From CAMEON01 sp964463245 (GTDB taxonomy: Bacteria > Bacillota > Clostridia > Oscillospirales > CAG-272): a stretch of DNA of 45,291 bases. The notes under the pieces are model-generated. The model was given only the letters and a program-made list of their open reading frames with translations, was not told the origin of the DNA and searched no databases. This document shows positions 7,240 through 16,239 of this stretch, piece after piece (positions within the stretch are counted from its first letter, which is position 1; every line of letters begins with the position of its first letter). The stretch spans positions 1 through 45,291 of the forward strand of contig CAYXBU010000011.1 of NCBI GenBank assembly GCA_964463245.1. The letters run 5' to 3'. The position numbers and the translations under genes were made by a program.

Positions 7240-7406
7240 CCGAATACGCTGTGGGGTGGCAGCCTCACGCGGGATGCGGTCTGCGAGCCGCAATTCCACC
7301 GAAGCAGAAGTAGATAAACTGTAGCATAACCATGCCTCGACATAGTAAATGCTTTGAAAGTCCTTGAAAGGGGTCTGGGGAAAACTTCCTTCAGGAAGTT
7401 TTCCCC
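7240..7406 (+). repeat. R1-type intergenic element with a 13-bp hairpin
   Basis: The 7212-7454 spacer holds no gene. Near its end lies GAAAGTCCTTGAAAGGGG-TCTGGGG (from 7356). It ends in a perfect 13-bp hairpin, GGGGAAAACTTCC (7377-7389) and GGAAGTTTTCCCC (7394-7406), with loop TTCA. The GAAAGT-CTTGAAAGGGG core recurs at 40941 and, inverted, at 33211-33236. The upstream part (7290-7355) also looks like a diverged, inverted R2 element; that part is tentative. Confidence 0.5.
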
Positions 7407-7454
7407 GAAAAAAACGCAAAAAATAAAATTTTAATGAAAAGGGGGAGCTCCACC

Positions 7455-8618
7455 ATGCCGCATCCATTCGGGGAAGGCCGTCGCAGTCGCGCCGAGACCC
7501 TGCGCCTGTTCCTGCGCGACTGCTTGCGGCGGGTAGACCCCATCCTGCTGATCTGCACATTGGTGCTGTCGGTAATCGGGCTGGTCACGATCTGGGGAGC
7601 GGTGGACAATTTCGGTCAGCGCAAGCTGAAGATGCAGCTGGCCATGACCATACTGGGGCTGATCATGACCTTCGTGGTGGCGAATCTTGACTACCATGTC
7701 ATTCTGGAGCGGCTGTGGCTGCCCCTTCTCCTCTTCTCCATCGGCATTCTGGGGCTAACGCTGGTCGCGGGCAGTACCGGCGAGGGCATCGAGACCTCCA
7801 ACAAGAGCTGGCTGACCATCCCTGTCATCGGCATCGCCATTCAACCCTCGGAGTTCGTCAAGATCACCTTCATCTGTACCTTCGCCCACCACCTGTCCTT
7901 GGTGCAGGATCGCATCCGCTCCCCGCGCATCCTGCCGGGGCTGGCGGCACACGCCCTCCTCATCGTGGGGCTGATCCTGCTCTCGGGCGACCTCGGCGTG
8001 GCTCTGGTCTACCTCGCCATGATCCTGATCCTGCTGTTCTGCGCGGGACTGCCCCTGTGGTGGTTCGGCGGCGGTCTGCTGGCCTGCGGGATCGCTTTCC
8101 CCTTCGTGTGGAATATGCTCCAGCCCTACCAGCAGGAACGCATCATCGTCGGCTTCTCCCCGGAGCTTGACCCGCTGGACAAGGGCTGGCAGCCCCTCTT
8201 GAGCCGACAGTGCATCGAGAACGGCGGCCTGTTCGGTGTCGGTCTGCACGCCGGCGGCGACTACGAGGACTTGGCCGCCTCTCATACCGACTTCATCTTC
8301 GCCACCGTGTGCGAGAAATTCGGCTTCTTAGCGGGGCTTCTGATCATCCTGACCCTGGTCGTGGCGGTTCTGCGTATCCTGTGGATCGCGCGGCAAGCCA
8401 GCCATGACGCGGGCTACTACATCTGCGTGGGGGTGGGGGCTGTCCTCATCGCCCAGACGGTGGAGAACATCGGGATGTGCCTTGCCATGCTCCCCGTCGT
8501 GGGGCTGACCCTTCCCTTCGTCTCCTGCGGCGGCTCGTCGATCCTGGCATCCTTCATCCTGCTCGGCATGGTACACTCGGTCGCCTCCCACAGACCCACG
8601 CGGCGCGTGGGGGAGTAG
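7455..8618 (+). CDS. SEDS-family peptidoglycan glycosyltransferase (RodA/FtsW/SpoVE-like)
   Basis: A polytopic membrane protein of 387 residues with about 10 helices. SEDS proteins polymerise lipid II together with a class B penicillin-binding protein. Hallmarks are IQPSEFVKI after helix 4 and GWQPLLSRQCIENGGLFGVGL with AASHTDFIFATVCEKFGFLAG, which carries the conserved essential Asp. The C-terminal LPFVSCGGSSILASFILLGM is the SEDS end motif. The ATG at 7455 follows AAGGGGGAG at 7 nt, better than the in-frame ATG at 7434. Whether it is RodA, FtsW or SpoVE cannot be settled because no division or rod gene is adjacent. The gene stands alone, with its own terminator. Confidence 0.88.
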   Translation: MPHPFGEGRRSRAETLRLFLRDCLRRVDPILLICTLVLSVIGLVTIWGAVDNFGQRKLKMQLAMTILGLIMTFVVANLDYHVILERLWLPLLLFSIGILGLTLVAGSTGEGIETSNKSWLTIPVIGIAIQPSEFVKITFICTFAHHLSLVQDRIRSPRILPGLAAHALLIVGLILLSGDLGVALVYLAMILILLFCAGLPLWWFGGGLLACGIAFPFVWNMLQPYQQERIIVGFSPELDPLDKGWQPLLSRQCIENGGLFGVGLHAGGDYEDLAASHTDFIFATVCEKFGFLAGLLIILTLVVAVLRILWIARQASHDAGYYICVGVGAVLIAQTVENIGMCLAMLPVVGLTLPFVSCGGSSILASFILLGMVHSVASHRPTRRVGE

Positions 8619-8636
8619 GCGGCACACATGAATACA

Positions 8637-8669
8637 GCCCCTCGGGACTCCCATCCCGAGGGGCTTTTC
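8637..8669 (+). terminator. Intrinsic terminator of the SEDS gene
   Basis: GCCCCTCGGGA (8637-8647), loop CTCCCA and TCCCGAGGGGC (8654-8664) form a perfect 11-bp stem followed by TTTTCTT. It lies between convergent genes; no T-run exists on the minus strand side. Confidence 0.9.
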
Positions 8670-8679
8670 TTATGACGAA

Positions 8680-11238
8680 TTACGAGTAGACCTCGATCTC
8701 GCCGATGGAGCACAGGGCGGCCTTGACCGTCAGCCGCAGGTAGCGGGCATGGACGGCGTCAAAGCCGCATTCGGCGTACCCGTCGCTCGCGGTCAGAGAC
8801 TCGCTTGCAAAGACCTGTGTCCAGGTCACGCCATCCTCCGAGACTTCGATCACGGCGGACTTCGGCAACCGGTTCTCGCGGTTCACATACTCATACAGGC
8901 GAACCGACGAGACCTGCAGTACCTCGCCCAAGTCCACGGTCAGCACGGGGGTGCTGTTGCGCTTCGCGGCGATCCAGCCGCCGGAGGCAAGGTTGCCGTC
9001 GGTCAGGTACAGCGCACCTTGCTCGGTATCCTGCCAGAAGGTGTACTGGGAGGAGCTGACATACACGCCACAGCCCAGAGCCAGGTTGCCGGTCTTCTCC
9101 GCAGCGGGACGGCGGGCATCGTAGCCCTCGGGCAGGCGCAGGATGACACTGTCCCCCGCCTCGATGAACAGGGTAAAGGTTCCGTCCTGCAGATCCAGTG
9201 CCTGCCATGCGCCGCCTGTATACAGCTCCAGCGACATCAGCTCCACCGGAACGGCAAAGGTGAATTCCTTATCCCGATCCTTGCCCCAATCCCGATTGAC
9301 CACCACCAGATACTGACGGCCGTCCTCGTTCGAGCGGTACAGGCTGTAGATCGCGTCGTTCGCCGTGGTCTGCGCCAGAACAAAATCCTCCGGTACGGTC
9401 TCGTTGCCGCCCACCGAGCCGGTGTGGTAGACCTCAATGGCATCCGCCTTGCCCAGCACGTGCCCCCACTCGGCGATCTTGGCGTTGGCAGCCTTGACTC
9501 CCTCATACATGACCGACGGGGTGAAGTCGGGACCGATCATACCGGTGGCGAAGGACTCCGTGCTGGTGTTGGGGGTCAGGTAAACGAACCACTTGAAGTT
9601 CTTCATGCCGTACGCCAGCCCCATGGAGGCGTTGAACAGGAGCTCCTCGTCCGAGGAGATACGGTAAGCCCCGCTGATCTCCATGCACTGCATATAGTAG
9701 CCGGTCGCGGCGTTGTACTTGAGTCCGTAGCGGCGGATGCGGTTGAGGGAATCGAACACCCCCCAGTTAAAGCCGCCGCCCGCCAGGAAGCAGTAGTTAT
9801 CGTAGGACAGGTAGTTCCAGCGACCCGGTGCACCCGCCACGGCGCAGTAATCCGACACATACTCCTCCCAGGAGGGGAAGCCACCGATGGGCAGGAGGTT
9901 GAGATGCGCCGTGATATGCGGGTTATACTCGTTGATCACGTGGACGATGTGCGCGTAGTCGTTGGACTCCTCGTGCGGCTCATCCACCAGGTAGATGCCT
10001 CCGAAGCCGGCGCGGTTCTCGTACTTCTGCACCAGCGCAATGATCTCCTCGTCATCCAGTTTCGTGAGTGCCGCACTGTTGATCAGGTCGCTGACCGAGT
10101 AGAAGATGTCCCGCTCCGCGCAGAGGAACATCATGTAATCGCAGACCACGTTGCCCACATGATCAAGGGGACGGGTCTCCTCCAGGAAAGTGATGCCCGC
10201 CTCCTTCATGTAGTCCAGGCAAGCCGGGATCACATCCGGGTAGCCGAAGGTGGAGTGGTAGAAGGTGCTGATACGGAAGGCGGTGCCGGTATCGTCCAGC
10301 ACCCGCACACGGCAGGAAGAGAGGTTCGCCCCGTCATAGACATACAGGGTGGTGTCGCCATAGCCGGTGGGGGTGATGTTCCCTTCCGCATCCACGGTCG
10401 CCACGGTCGGGTCATCCGAGTAGAAGCGCAGGGTCTCGCCGCCCTCGCTCCCCTCCAGCAGGCAATGATCCGTCACCAGCGCGGCCTTGCTATCCATATA
10501 CAGCCACATATCCTGCTGTTTGAGCACCAGATCGTCCAGGCGGGAGACCTCGGCCAGCACCTGCATCTCCCCGATGACGAAACGGTAACCCTTGCCGTCC
10601 GCCGCCAGCTTGTGGGTCAGCAAGCGCACATAGCGCGCTTCGCCGTTGACGTCCACCGAGAAGCCCTCCGCGCCGACGTTTTCCACGCCGGAGCATTGCT
10701 TCACGGTCGTCCAGGTCTGCCCGTCCTGCGACAGCTGGATCTCAAAGTCGATCGGGAACAGCCCCTCCTCCCCGGCCATCGGGGTGAGAACGACTCGTTG
10801 AATGTTCCAAGCGCGGGTCAGATCCACGAACAGGTAGGTCTCGGTGTCCTCCGCCTCCAGTATCTCGGTGGAAAAGCCGGTCGCGGGGTCACGGTCGTTG
10901 GCATACAGATTGGCGTACTTGCCCGCCTCATAGCGAGCCGAACCGGCCATTGCAAAGCCGGTATGCGCCACGTTCGCCGTGCCGATCGGCTGATCGCTGA
11001 CGGTAGGCATGGTCTCCGGCTCGGTCACAGGCTCGGTCGCAGGCTCGGTCTCCACGACAGCGGCGGTATCGCTCTCGCCGCTCGGGGTGCTGTCCGGCTC
11101 GGTGGACGGTGCTTCGGTCTGTGAGAGAGTGTCCGCCGTCGCGGTGTCGCCACCCTCGGAGGAGCCGCCGCAGGCGCAGAGGGAGCCGACCAGTAGCAGA
11201 GCCGCCGCAGTCAGCAGAAAATAGAATATTTTCTTCAT
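8680..11238 (-). CDS. Lipoprotein with discoidin (F5/8 type C) domains and a glycosidase-like barrel
   Basis: An 852-residue lipoprotein; the ATG at 11236-11238 follows GGAG. The signal peptide ends in lipobox LCAC (lipidated Cys23). A Ser/Thr/Glu/Pro linker follows (about 26-85). Then come an F5/8 type C carbohydrate-binding domain (about 88-230), with IQRVVLTPMAG and GEARYVRLL, and a bacterial Ig-like (Big2) segment with DPTVATVDAEGNITPTGYGDTT (about 240-315). A large alpha/beta region (about 320-640) has GGIYLVDEPHEES and LSYDNYCF, resembling a glycoside hydrolase barrel. A second F5/8 C domain is at the C-terminus. The likely role is surface polysaccharide degradation. The glycosidase family is not recognised, so catalysis is inferred. 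It stands alone on the minus strand. Confidence 0.75.
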   Translation of the reverse strand: MKKIFYFLLTAAALLLVGSLCACGGSSEGGDTATADTLSQTEAPSTEPDSTPSGESDTAAVVETEPATEPVTEPETMPTVSDQPIGTANVAHTGFAMAGSARYEAGKYANLYANDRDPATGFSTEILEAEDTETYLFVDLTRAWNIQRVVLTPMAGEEGLFPIDFEIQLSQDGQTWTTVKQCSGVENVGAEGFSVDVNGEARYVRLLTHKLAADGKGYRFVIGEMQVLAEVSRLDDLVLKQQDMWLYMDSKAALVTDHCLLEGSEGGETLRFYSDDPTVATVDAEGNITPTGYGDTTLYVYDGANLSSCRVRVLDDTGTAFRISTFYHSTFGYPDVIPACLDYMKEAGITFLEETRPLDHVGNVVCDYMMFLCAERDIFYSVSDLINSAALTKLDDEEIIALVQKYENRAGFGGIYLVDEPHEESNDYAHIVHVINEYNPHITAHLNLLPIGGFPSWEEYVSDYCAVAGAPGRWNYLSYDNYCFLAGGGFNWGVFDSLNRIRRYGLKYNAATGYYMQCMEISGAYRISSDEELLFNASMGLAYGMKNFKWFVYLTPNTSTESFATGMIGPDFTPSVMYEGVKAANAKIAEWGHVLGKADAIEVYHTGSVGGNETVPEDFVLAQTTANDAIYSLYRSNEDGRQYLVVVNRDWGKDRDKEFTFAVPVELMSLELYTGGAWQALDLQDGTFTLFIEAGDSVILRLPEGYDARRPAAEKTGNLALGCGVYVSSSQYTFWQDTEQGALYLTDGNLASGGWIAAKRNSTPVLTVDLGEVLQVSSVRLYEYVNRENRLPKSAVIEVSEDGVTWTQVFASESLTASDGYAECGFDAVHARYLRLTVKAALCSIGEIEVYS

Positions 11239-11283
11239 ATGATCTCCATCCTTTCGTGCATCATGCTGTGGTTTGTCAAGCAA

Positions 11284-11312
11284 ATCATACCATATATATG
11301 TTTTCTTGTCAA
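11284..11312 (-). promoter_or_regulatory. Promoter of the discoidin lipoprotein gene
   Basis: On the minus strand TTGACA (11307-11312), 17 nt, TATGAT (11284-11289). The leader to the ATG at 11238 is about 40 nt. It is divergent from the asnA promoter. Confidence 0.8.
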
Positions 11313-11419
11313 TAGGATGCGCCAAAAAAAGTTTCGGCAGGGCGTGACGCAGCATAGTGCACTCTGCCGACCTTCCTGCATTATTTGCAGGATTTTTGTT
11401 TCTGTCCGTCATTTCATTC

Positions 11420-11448
11420 TTGACATTAAGCACTTAATGTGCTATAAT
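11420..11448 (+). promoter_or_regulatory. asnA promoter with an internal operator-like palindrome
   Basis: TTGACA (11420-11425), 17 nt, TATAAT (11443-11448). Between them ACATTAAG-CA-CTTAATGT (11423-11440) is a perfect 8-bp inverted repeat with a 2-nt centre. It overlaps the end of the -35 box and covers the spacer. This is where a repressor would block RNA polymerase. Confidence 0.85.
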
Positions 11449-11496
11449 AGCAGATAAATTCAAGAAAAATTGCAATCCGAAAGGAAGTTTTGTTGC

Positions 11497-12504
11497 ATGG
11501 ATCGGATATACATTCCCACCGGCTACCGTCCGTCACTGGACGCCTACGACACCCAACGCGCCATCGAGCACATCAAGAGCAGCTTTCAGCGGGAGTTCTC
11601 GGCCGCGCTGAACCTCAAGCGGGTCTCCGCGCCCCTGTTCGTGACCGGCTCGTCGGGTCTCAACGATGACCTCAACGGGGTGGAACGCCCCGTCAGCTTT
11701 GACGTACCCGCGCTGGGCACCGAGGCACAGGTGGTACACTCACTCGCCAAGTGGAAGCGGCTCGCCCTCAAACGCTACGGCTTCAGCATCGGCAACGGCC
11801 TGTACACCGACATGAACGCCATCCGTCGGGACGAAGAGCTGGACAACATCCACTCGCTGTATGTGGATCAGTGGGACTGGGAGAAGGTCATCACGCGGGA
11901 GAACCGTAACATCGAATACCTCTGCCTCATCGTCCGCGCCATCGTCAAGGCCATCTGCGCCACGAACGAGGCTCTGCGGGTGCGGTTTCCCCAGCTGTCG
12001 GTGGTGCTGTCCCCCGACGTGGTCTTTGTCACCTCGCAGGAGCTGGAGGACAAGTACCCCGAGCTGTCCCCCGAGGAGCGGGAGAATGCCTTCCTGCGGG
12101 TACACAAGACCGCCTTCATCCTGCAGATCGGTGCCCCCCTGCGCTCCGGGCGACCGCACGGCGGCAGAGCCCCCGACTACGATGACTGGTCACTCAACGG
12201 CGACCTGCTGTTCTGGGACGAGGTGCTGGGTCGTGCGCTGGAGATCTCCTCCATGGGCATCCGAGTGGACGCCGAGTCGCTGGATCGCCAGCTCCGTGCC
12301 GCCGGGTGCGAGGAGCGGCGGGCTCTTCCCTTCCATCAGCTCCTCCTGCGGGACGAGCTGCCCCTGACCATCGGCGGCGGCATCGGGCAGTCCCGCCTGT
12401 GTATGCTCTTGATGGGCTGTGCCCACATCGGCGAGGTACAGTCCTCCCTCTGGGATGCCGAGACGGTGGCCGCCTGCGAGGCGGCGGGGGTGCCGCTGCT
12501 GTGA
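11497..12504 (+). CDS. asnA: Aspartate--ammonia ligase
   Basis: Makes asparagine from aspartate, ammonia and ATP in the cytoplasm. The 335-residue protein is a class II synthetase-like fold. Recognisable blocks are YIPTGYRPSLDAYDTQRAIEHIK at the start, VSAPLFVTGSSGLNDDLNGVERPVSFDV, VVHSLAKWKRLAL, GLYTDMNAIRRDE, HSLYVDQWDWEK, and the C-terminal IGGGIGQSRLCMLLMG. The ATG at 11497 follows GAAAGGAAG; an upstream in-frame TTG at 11470 is not needed. The length fits AsnA (about 330). A perfect inverted repeat sits in the promoter, and the gene ends in a shared terminator with ppdK. Confidence 0.95.
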   Translation: MDRIYIPTGYRPSLDAYDTQRAIEHIKSSFQREFSAALNLKRVSAPLFVTGSSGLNDDLNGVERPVSFDVPALGTEAQVVHSLAKWKRLALKRYGFSIGNGLYTDMNAIRRDEELDNIHSLYVDQWDWEKVITRENRNIEYLCLIVRAIVKAICATNEALRVRFPQLSVVLSPDVVFVTSQELEDKYPELSPEERENAFLRVHKTAFILQIGAPLRSGRPHGGRAPDYDDWSLNGDLLFWDEVLGRALEISSMGIRVDAESLDRQLRAAGCEERRALPFHQLLLRDELPLTIGGGIGQSRLCMLLMGCAHIGEVQSSLWDAETVAACEAAGVPLL

Positions 12505-12549
12505 TCGATCGACCTGCTATGCGTAGCTAAGTGCTTTGCCCTGACGACA

Positions 12550-12585
12550 AAAAGCCCTTGCGGAATCACTTCCGCAAGGGCTTTT
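12550..12585. terminator. Bidirectional terminator between asnA and ppdK
   Basis: AAAAGCCCTTGCGGAA (12550-12565), loop TCAC, TTCCGCAAGGGCTTTT (12570-12585): a perfect 16-bp inverted repeat with A and T tracts at its ends. It can therefore terminate the converging asnA and ppdK transcripts. Confidence 0.92.
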
Positions 12586-12637
12586 CCATGTTCGGATATC
12601 AGCGTACGCCCCGGTGTACCGGGAGCCTGCGCCTATC

Positions 12638-15268
12638 TTACTTCTGCGCGTTGATAGCGGCCTGAGCAGCAGCCAGACGAGCGATCGGCACACGGAAGGG
12701 CGAGCAGGACACATAGTCCAGACCCAGCTTGTGGCAGAACTCCACGGATGTGGGGTCACCGCCGTGCTCACCGCAGATACCGATGTGCAGGTGGTCGTTG
12801 TTGGCACGACCCAGCGTGCAGGCCATGTTCATCAGCTTGCCGACGCCGACCTGATCCAGCTTCGCAAACGGATCGTTCTCGAAGATCTTGGAATCATAGT
12901 AAGCGTTCAGGAACTTACCGGCATCGTCACGGGAGAAGCCGTAGGTCATCTGCGTCAGGTCGTTGGTACCGAAGCAGAAGAAGTCAGCGTTCTGCGCGAT
13001 CTCGTCAGCGGTCAGGCAGGCGCGCGGGATCTCGATCATGGTACCGACCTGGTACTTCAGCTCGACACCGGCGGCAGCGATCTCCGCATCAGCGGTCTCG
13101 ACCACGACAGCCTTGACGTACTTCAGCTCCTTGACATCGCCGACCAGCGGGATCATGATCTCGGGCACGATGTCCCAATCAGCATGAGCCTTCTTGACGT
13201 TGATGGCGGCGCGGATGACAGCAGCCGTCTGCATCTTGGCGATCTCGGGGTAGGTGACGGCCAGACGGCAGCCGCGGTGACCCATCATGGGGTTGAACTC
13301 GTGCAGACCGGCGATGATGGTCTTGATCTGCTCGACGGTCTTGCCCTGAGCCTTAGCCAGGAGGGCGATGTCCTCCTCGGTGGTGGGCACGAACTCGTGC
13401 AGAGGCGGATCCAGGAAGCGGATGCAGACCGGATTGCCCTCGAGAGCCTCATACAGCTTCTCGAAGTCACCCTGCTGGTAGGGCAGGATCTTAGCCAGAG
13501 CGACCTCGCGCTCCTCGGCGGTGTCGGCGCAGATCATCTCACGGAAGGCCGCGATACGATCAGCCTCGAAGAACATATGCTCGGTACGGCACAGACCGAT
13601 ACCCTCGGCGCCCAGCTCGCGAGCCTTCTTGGCATCGATGGGGGTGTCGGCGTTGGTACGGACCTTCAGGGTGCGGAACTTGTCCGCCCAGCCCATGATG
13701 GTGCCGAAGTTGCCGGAGACGGTAGCGTCCACGGTGGGGATCAGGCCGTCATAGATGTTACCGGTGGAGCCGTCGATGGAGATGCAGTCGCCCTCGTGGT
13801 AGGTCTTGCCTGCCAGCGTGAACTGCTTGTTCTCCTCGTCCATGGCGATCTCGCCGCAACCGGACACGCAGCACTTACCCATACCGCGAGCCACAACGGC
13901 TGCGTGAGAGGTCATACCGCCGCGGACCGTCAGGATACCCTGAGAAGCCTTCATGCCGGTGATATCCTCGGGAGAGGTCTCCAGGCGAACCAGAACCACC
14001 TTCTTGCCGGCTGCCTTCCAAGCCTCGGCGTCCTCAGCAGAGAAGACCACCTGGCCGCAAGCAGCTCCGGGGGATGCGCCCAGACCGCGGCCGATGGGAG
14101 TAGCGGCCTTCAGAGCCTTCGCATCGAACTGCGGGTGGAGCAGGGTGTCGAGGTTACGAGGATCGATCATCAGGACTGCCTCAGCCTCGGTCTTGTGACC
14201 CTCGGCCACCAGGTCAACGGCGATCTGCAGAGCCGCCTGAGCGGTACGCTTGCCGTTACGGGTCTGGAGCATATAGAGCTTGCCGTGCTCGACGGTGAAC
14301 TCCATATCCTGCATATCGTGGTAGTGGTTCTCCAGGGTCTTGCAGACCTCAACGAACTGAGCGTAAGCCTCGGGGAACTTGTTAGCCATCTCGGCGATGG
14401 GCATGGGAGTACGAACGCCGGCCACGACGTCCTCGCCCTGTGCGTTGGTCAGGAACTCGCCCATGAGCTTCTTCTCGCCGGTAGCGGGATCACGGGTGAA
14501 GGCAACACCGGTGCCGCAATCGTCACCCATGTTACCGAAGGCCATCATCTGCACGTTGACAGCGGTGCCCCAGCTGTAGGGGATATCGTTGTCGCGGCGG
14601 TAGACATTGGCGCGGGGGTTGTCCCAAGAGCGGAACACGGCCTTGATGGCACCCAGCAGCTGCTCCTTCGGATCATCCGGGAAGTCAGCACCGATCTTGG
14701 ACTTGTACTCGGCCTTGAACTGGTTCGCCAGAACCTTCAGGTCGTCGGCGGTCAGCTCGACGTCGAAGTGCACGCCCTTCTCTTCCTTCATCTTGTCGAT
14801 GAGCTGCTCGAAGTACTTCTTACCGACCTCCATGACGACGTCGGAGTACATCTGGATGAAGCGGCGGTAGCAGTCCCAAGCCCAGCGCGGGTTGCCGGAC
14901 ATGGTCGCGATGGTGTTGACGACGGTCTCGTTCAGACCCAGGTTCAGGATGGTGTCCATCATACCGGGCATGGATGCACGAGCGCCGGAACGGACAGAGA
15001 CCAGAAGGGGGTTCTTCTCATCACCGAACTTCTTGCCGGTGATCTCCTCCATCTTGCTGATGTAGGTCATGATCTCAGCCATGATCTCATCGTTGATCTG
15101 TCTGCCGTCCTCGTAATACTGGGTGCAAGCCTCGGTGCTGATGGTAAAGCCCTGGGGAACAGGCAGACCGATGTTGGTCATCTCGGCAAGGTTTGCGCCC
15201 TTACCGCCCAGAAGCTCACGCATGTTGGCATTGCCTTCGGAAAAGAGGTAGCAATACTTCTTGGACAT
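12638..15268 (-). CDS. ppdK: Pyruvate, phosphate dikinase
   Basis: Interconverts pyruvate, ATP and phosphate with PEP, AMP and pyrophosphate; in anaerobes it often serves PPi-linked glycolysis. The 876-residue length matches the family (about 875). The N-terminal nucleotide-binding part has LLGGKGANLAEM and VRSGARASMPGMMDTILNLGL. The phosphohistidine domain has GGMTSHAAVVARGMGK, and the C-terminal PEP/pyruvate barrel has GTNDLTQMTYGFSRDDAGKF and GICGEHGGDP. The ATG at 15268 follows GGAGG; the ATG 15 nt upstream overlaps that site and is unlikely. Transcribed alone. Confidence 0.97.
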   Translation of the reverse strand: MSKKYCYLFSEGNANMRELLGGKGANLAEMTNIGLPVPQGFTISTEACTQYYEDGRQINDEIMAEIMTYISKMEEITGKKFGDEKNPLLVSVRSGARASMPGMMDTILNLGLNETVVNTIATMSGNPRWAWDCYRRFIQMYSDVVMEVGKKYFEQLIDKMKEEKGVHFDVELTADDLKVLANQFKAEYKSKIGADFPDDPKEQLLGAIKAVFRSWDNPRANVYRRDNDIPYSWGTAVNVQMMAFGNMGDDCGTGVAFTRDPATGEKKLMGEFLTNAQGEDVVAGVRTPMPIAEMANKFPEAYAQFVEVCKTLENHYHDMQDMEFTVEHGKLYMLQTRNGKRTAQAALQIAVDLVAEGHKTEAEAVLMIDPRNLDTLLHPQFDAKALKAATPIGRGLGASPGAACGQVVFSAEDAEAWKAAGKKVVLVRLETSPEDITGMKASQGILTVRGGMTSHAAVVARGMGKCCVSGCGEIAMDEENKQFTLAGKTYHEGDCISIDGSTGNIYDGLIPTVDATVSGNFGTIMGWADKFRTLKVRTNADTPIDAKKARELGAEGIGLCRTEHMFFEADRIAAFREMICADTAEEREVALAKILPYQQGDFEKLYEALEGNPVCIRFLDPPLHEFVPTTEEDIALLAKAQGKTVEQIKTIIAGLHEFNPMMGHRGCRLAVTYPEIAKMQTAAVIRAAINVKKAHADWDIVPEIMIPLVGDVKELKYVKAVVVETADAEIAAAGVELKYQVGTMIEIPRACLTADEIAQNADFFCFGTNDLTQMTYGFSRDDAGKFLNAYYDSKIFENDPFAKLDQVGVGKLMNMACTLGRANNDHLHIGICGEHGGDPTSVEFCHKLGLDYVSCSPFRVPIARLAAAQAAINAQK

Positions 15269-15409
15269 TGGATTATCCTCCATAAAATAAATTTGACACA
15301 CGGAAACGGCGGCGCATCGGAGCATCCGCCCGCGCCGAGCGCGGAAAAAGACAGCGTTTCACTACGGAAAGACCCGCTGCCGCCGGAAAACGTGGATCAC
15401 CACCGTGGT

Positions 15410-15418
15410 ATTATAGCA
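15410..15418 (-). promoter_or_regulatory. Extended -10 promoter of ppdK
   Basis: On the minus strand TGC-TATAAT is an extended -10 element (TATAAT at 15410-15415). No good -35 lies 17 nt upstream. The leader to the ATG at 15268 is about 135 nt and contains no other gene. The rest of the 15269-15600 spacer holds the pth promoter and leader hairpin. Confidence 0.6.
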
Positions 15419-15488
15419 TATTTTTCGAATTCAGGGAAGAGGTTGGCGAAAAATATTCCGGAAAATTTGTAAATCTTTTATGAACTTA

Positions 15489-15517
15489 TTGACATGGGGG
15501 CTCAGTGCGCGTATAAT
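15489..15517 (+). promoter_or_regulatory. Promoter of pth-mfd
   Basis: TTGACA (15489-15494), 17 nt, TATAAT (15512-15517). It leaves a leader of about 75 nt before the pth ATG. Confidence 0.88.
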
Positions 15518-15545
15518 AGGGAGCATATCGGCAAAGCGGAGTCCT

Positions 15546-15571
15546 CTCCGGGCGTGTACTCACGTCCGGAG
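15546..15571 (+). promoter_or_regulatory. Leader hairpin upstream of pth
   Basis: CTCCGGGCGTG and CACGTCCGGAG pair over 11 bp (one G-U) with loop TACT, inside the predicted 5' leader and about 20 nt before the ribosome site GAAAGGAAGG. There is no T-run, so it is not an attenuator of the usual kind; it may stabilise the transcript. Confidence 0.45.
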
Positions 15572-15600
15572 GTTTGTGCGTTTGAAAGGAAGGGATCGTC

Positions 15601-16239
15601 ATGAGCAATATATTCGATATATTCAACAAGCTGGATAAGCAACGGGAGGCCGCGCAGGCCACCCCCGTCACCCACCTCATCGTGGGGCTGGGCAATCCGG
15701 GCAAGGAGTACGCCACCACCCGCCACAATGCGGGCTTTCTCTGTCTGGATGAGGGCTGTCGCCGCTGGAATGCCACGGCGGATCGCGCCAAGTTCAAGGC
15801 TCTGGTGGGTGAAGCCACCGTGGCGGGAGCGCGTTGCCTGCTCATGCGCCCCCAGACCATGATGAACGCCTCCGGGCTGGCGGTGGCAGAAGCGGCGCGC
15901 TTCTACCGCATCCCGCCCGCCAACATCATCGTCATCAGCGACGACATCAACCTGCCGGTCGGCGGGATGCGGGTGCGGGCGCACGGCTCGGACGGCGGTC
16001 AGCGCGGCATTCGGAGCATCATCGCCGAGCTGGGCTCGGATCAGTTCCCCCGCGTGCGGATCGGCGTGGGAGCCAAGCCCCACCCCGACTACGATCTGGC
16101 GGCCTGGGTGCTGTCGAACTTCTCGCAGGCCGACCTCAAGGTGCTGGAGGGGCTGTTCCCCATCGCCTGCACGGGCATCGAGCATCTGGTGCGGGGCAAC
16201 GTGGAACAGGCCATGCAGGTCTGCAACCGAAAGGCGTAA
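15601..16239 (+). CDS. pth: Peptidyl-tRNA hydrolase
   Basis: Releases peptides from prematurely dropped peptidyl-tRNA. The 212-residue protein has VGLGNPGKEYATTRHNAGF (the His is catalytic), LMRPQTMMNASG, VISDDINLPVGGMRVRAHGSDGGQRGIRSI and PRVRIGVGAKP. About 22 extra residues precede the usual start of the fold (THLIVGLGNPG). The ATG at 15601 is nevertheless supported by GAAAGGAAGG upstream. mfd starts 5 bp after the stop, the usual Firmicutes pth-mfd pair. Confidence 0.95.
   Translation: MSNIFDIFNKLDKQREAAQATPVTHLIVGLGNPGKEYATTRHNAGFLCLDEGCRRWNATADRAKFKALVGEATVAGARCLLMRPQTMMNASGLAVAEAARFYRIPPANIIVISDDINLPVGGMRVRAHGSDGGQRGIRSIIAELGSDQFPRVRIGVGAKPHPDYDLAAWVLSNFSQADLKVLEGLFPIACTGIEHLVRGNVEQAMQVCNRKA

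Noticed and set aside
12614..15472. Long plus-strand open frame opposite ppdK
   Set aside because: ppdK has all family motifs on the minus strand; the open opposite frame is a codon-bias effect of GC-rich DNA. The same holds for the frames opposite the lipoprotein (8749-11124) and mfd (16389-19715).
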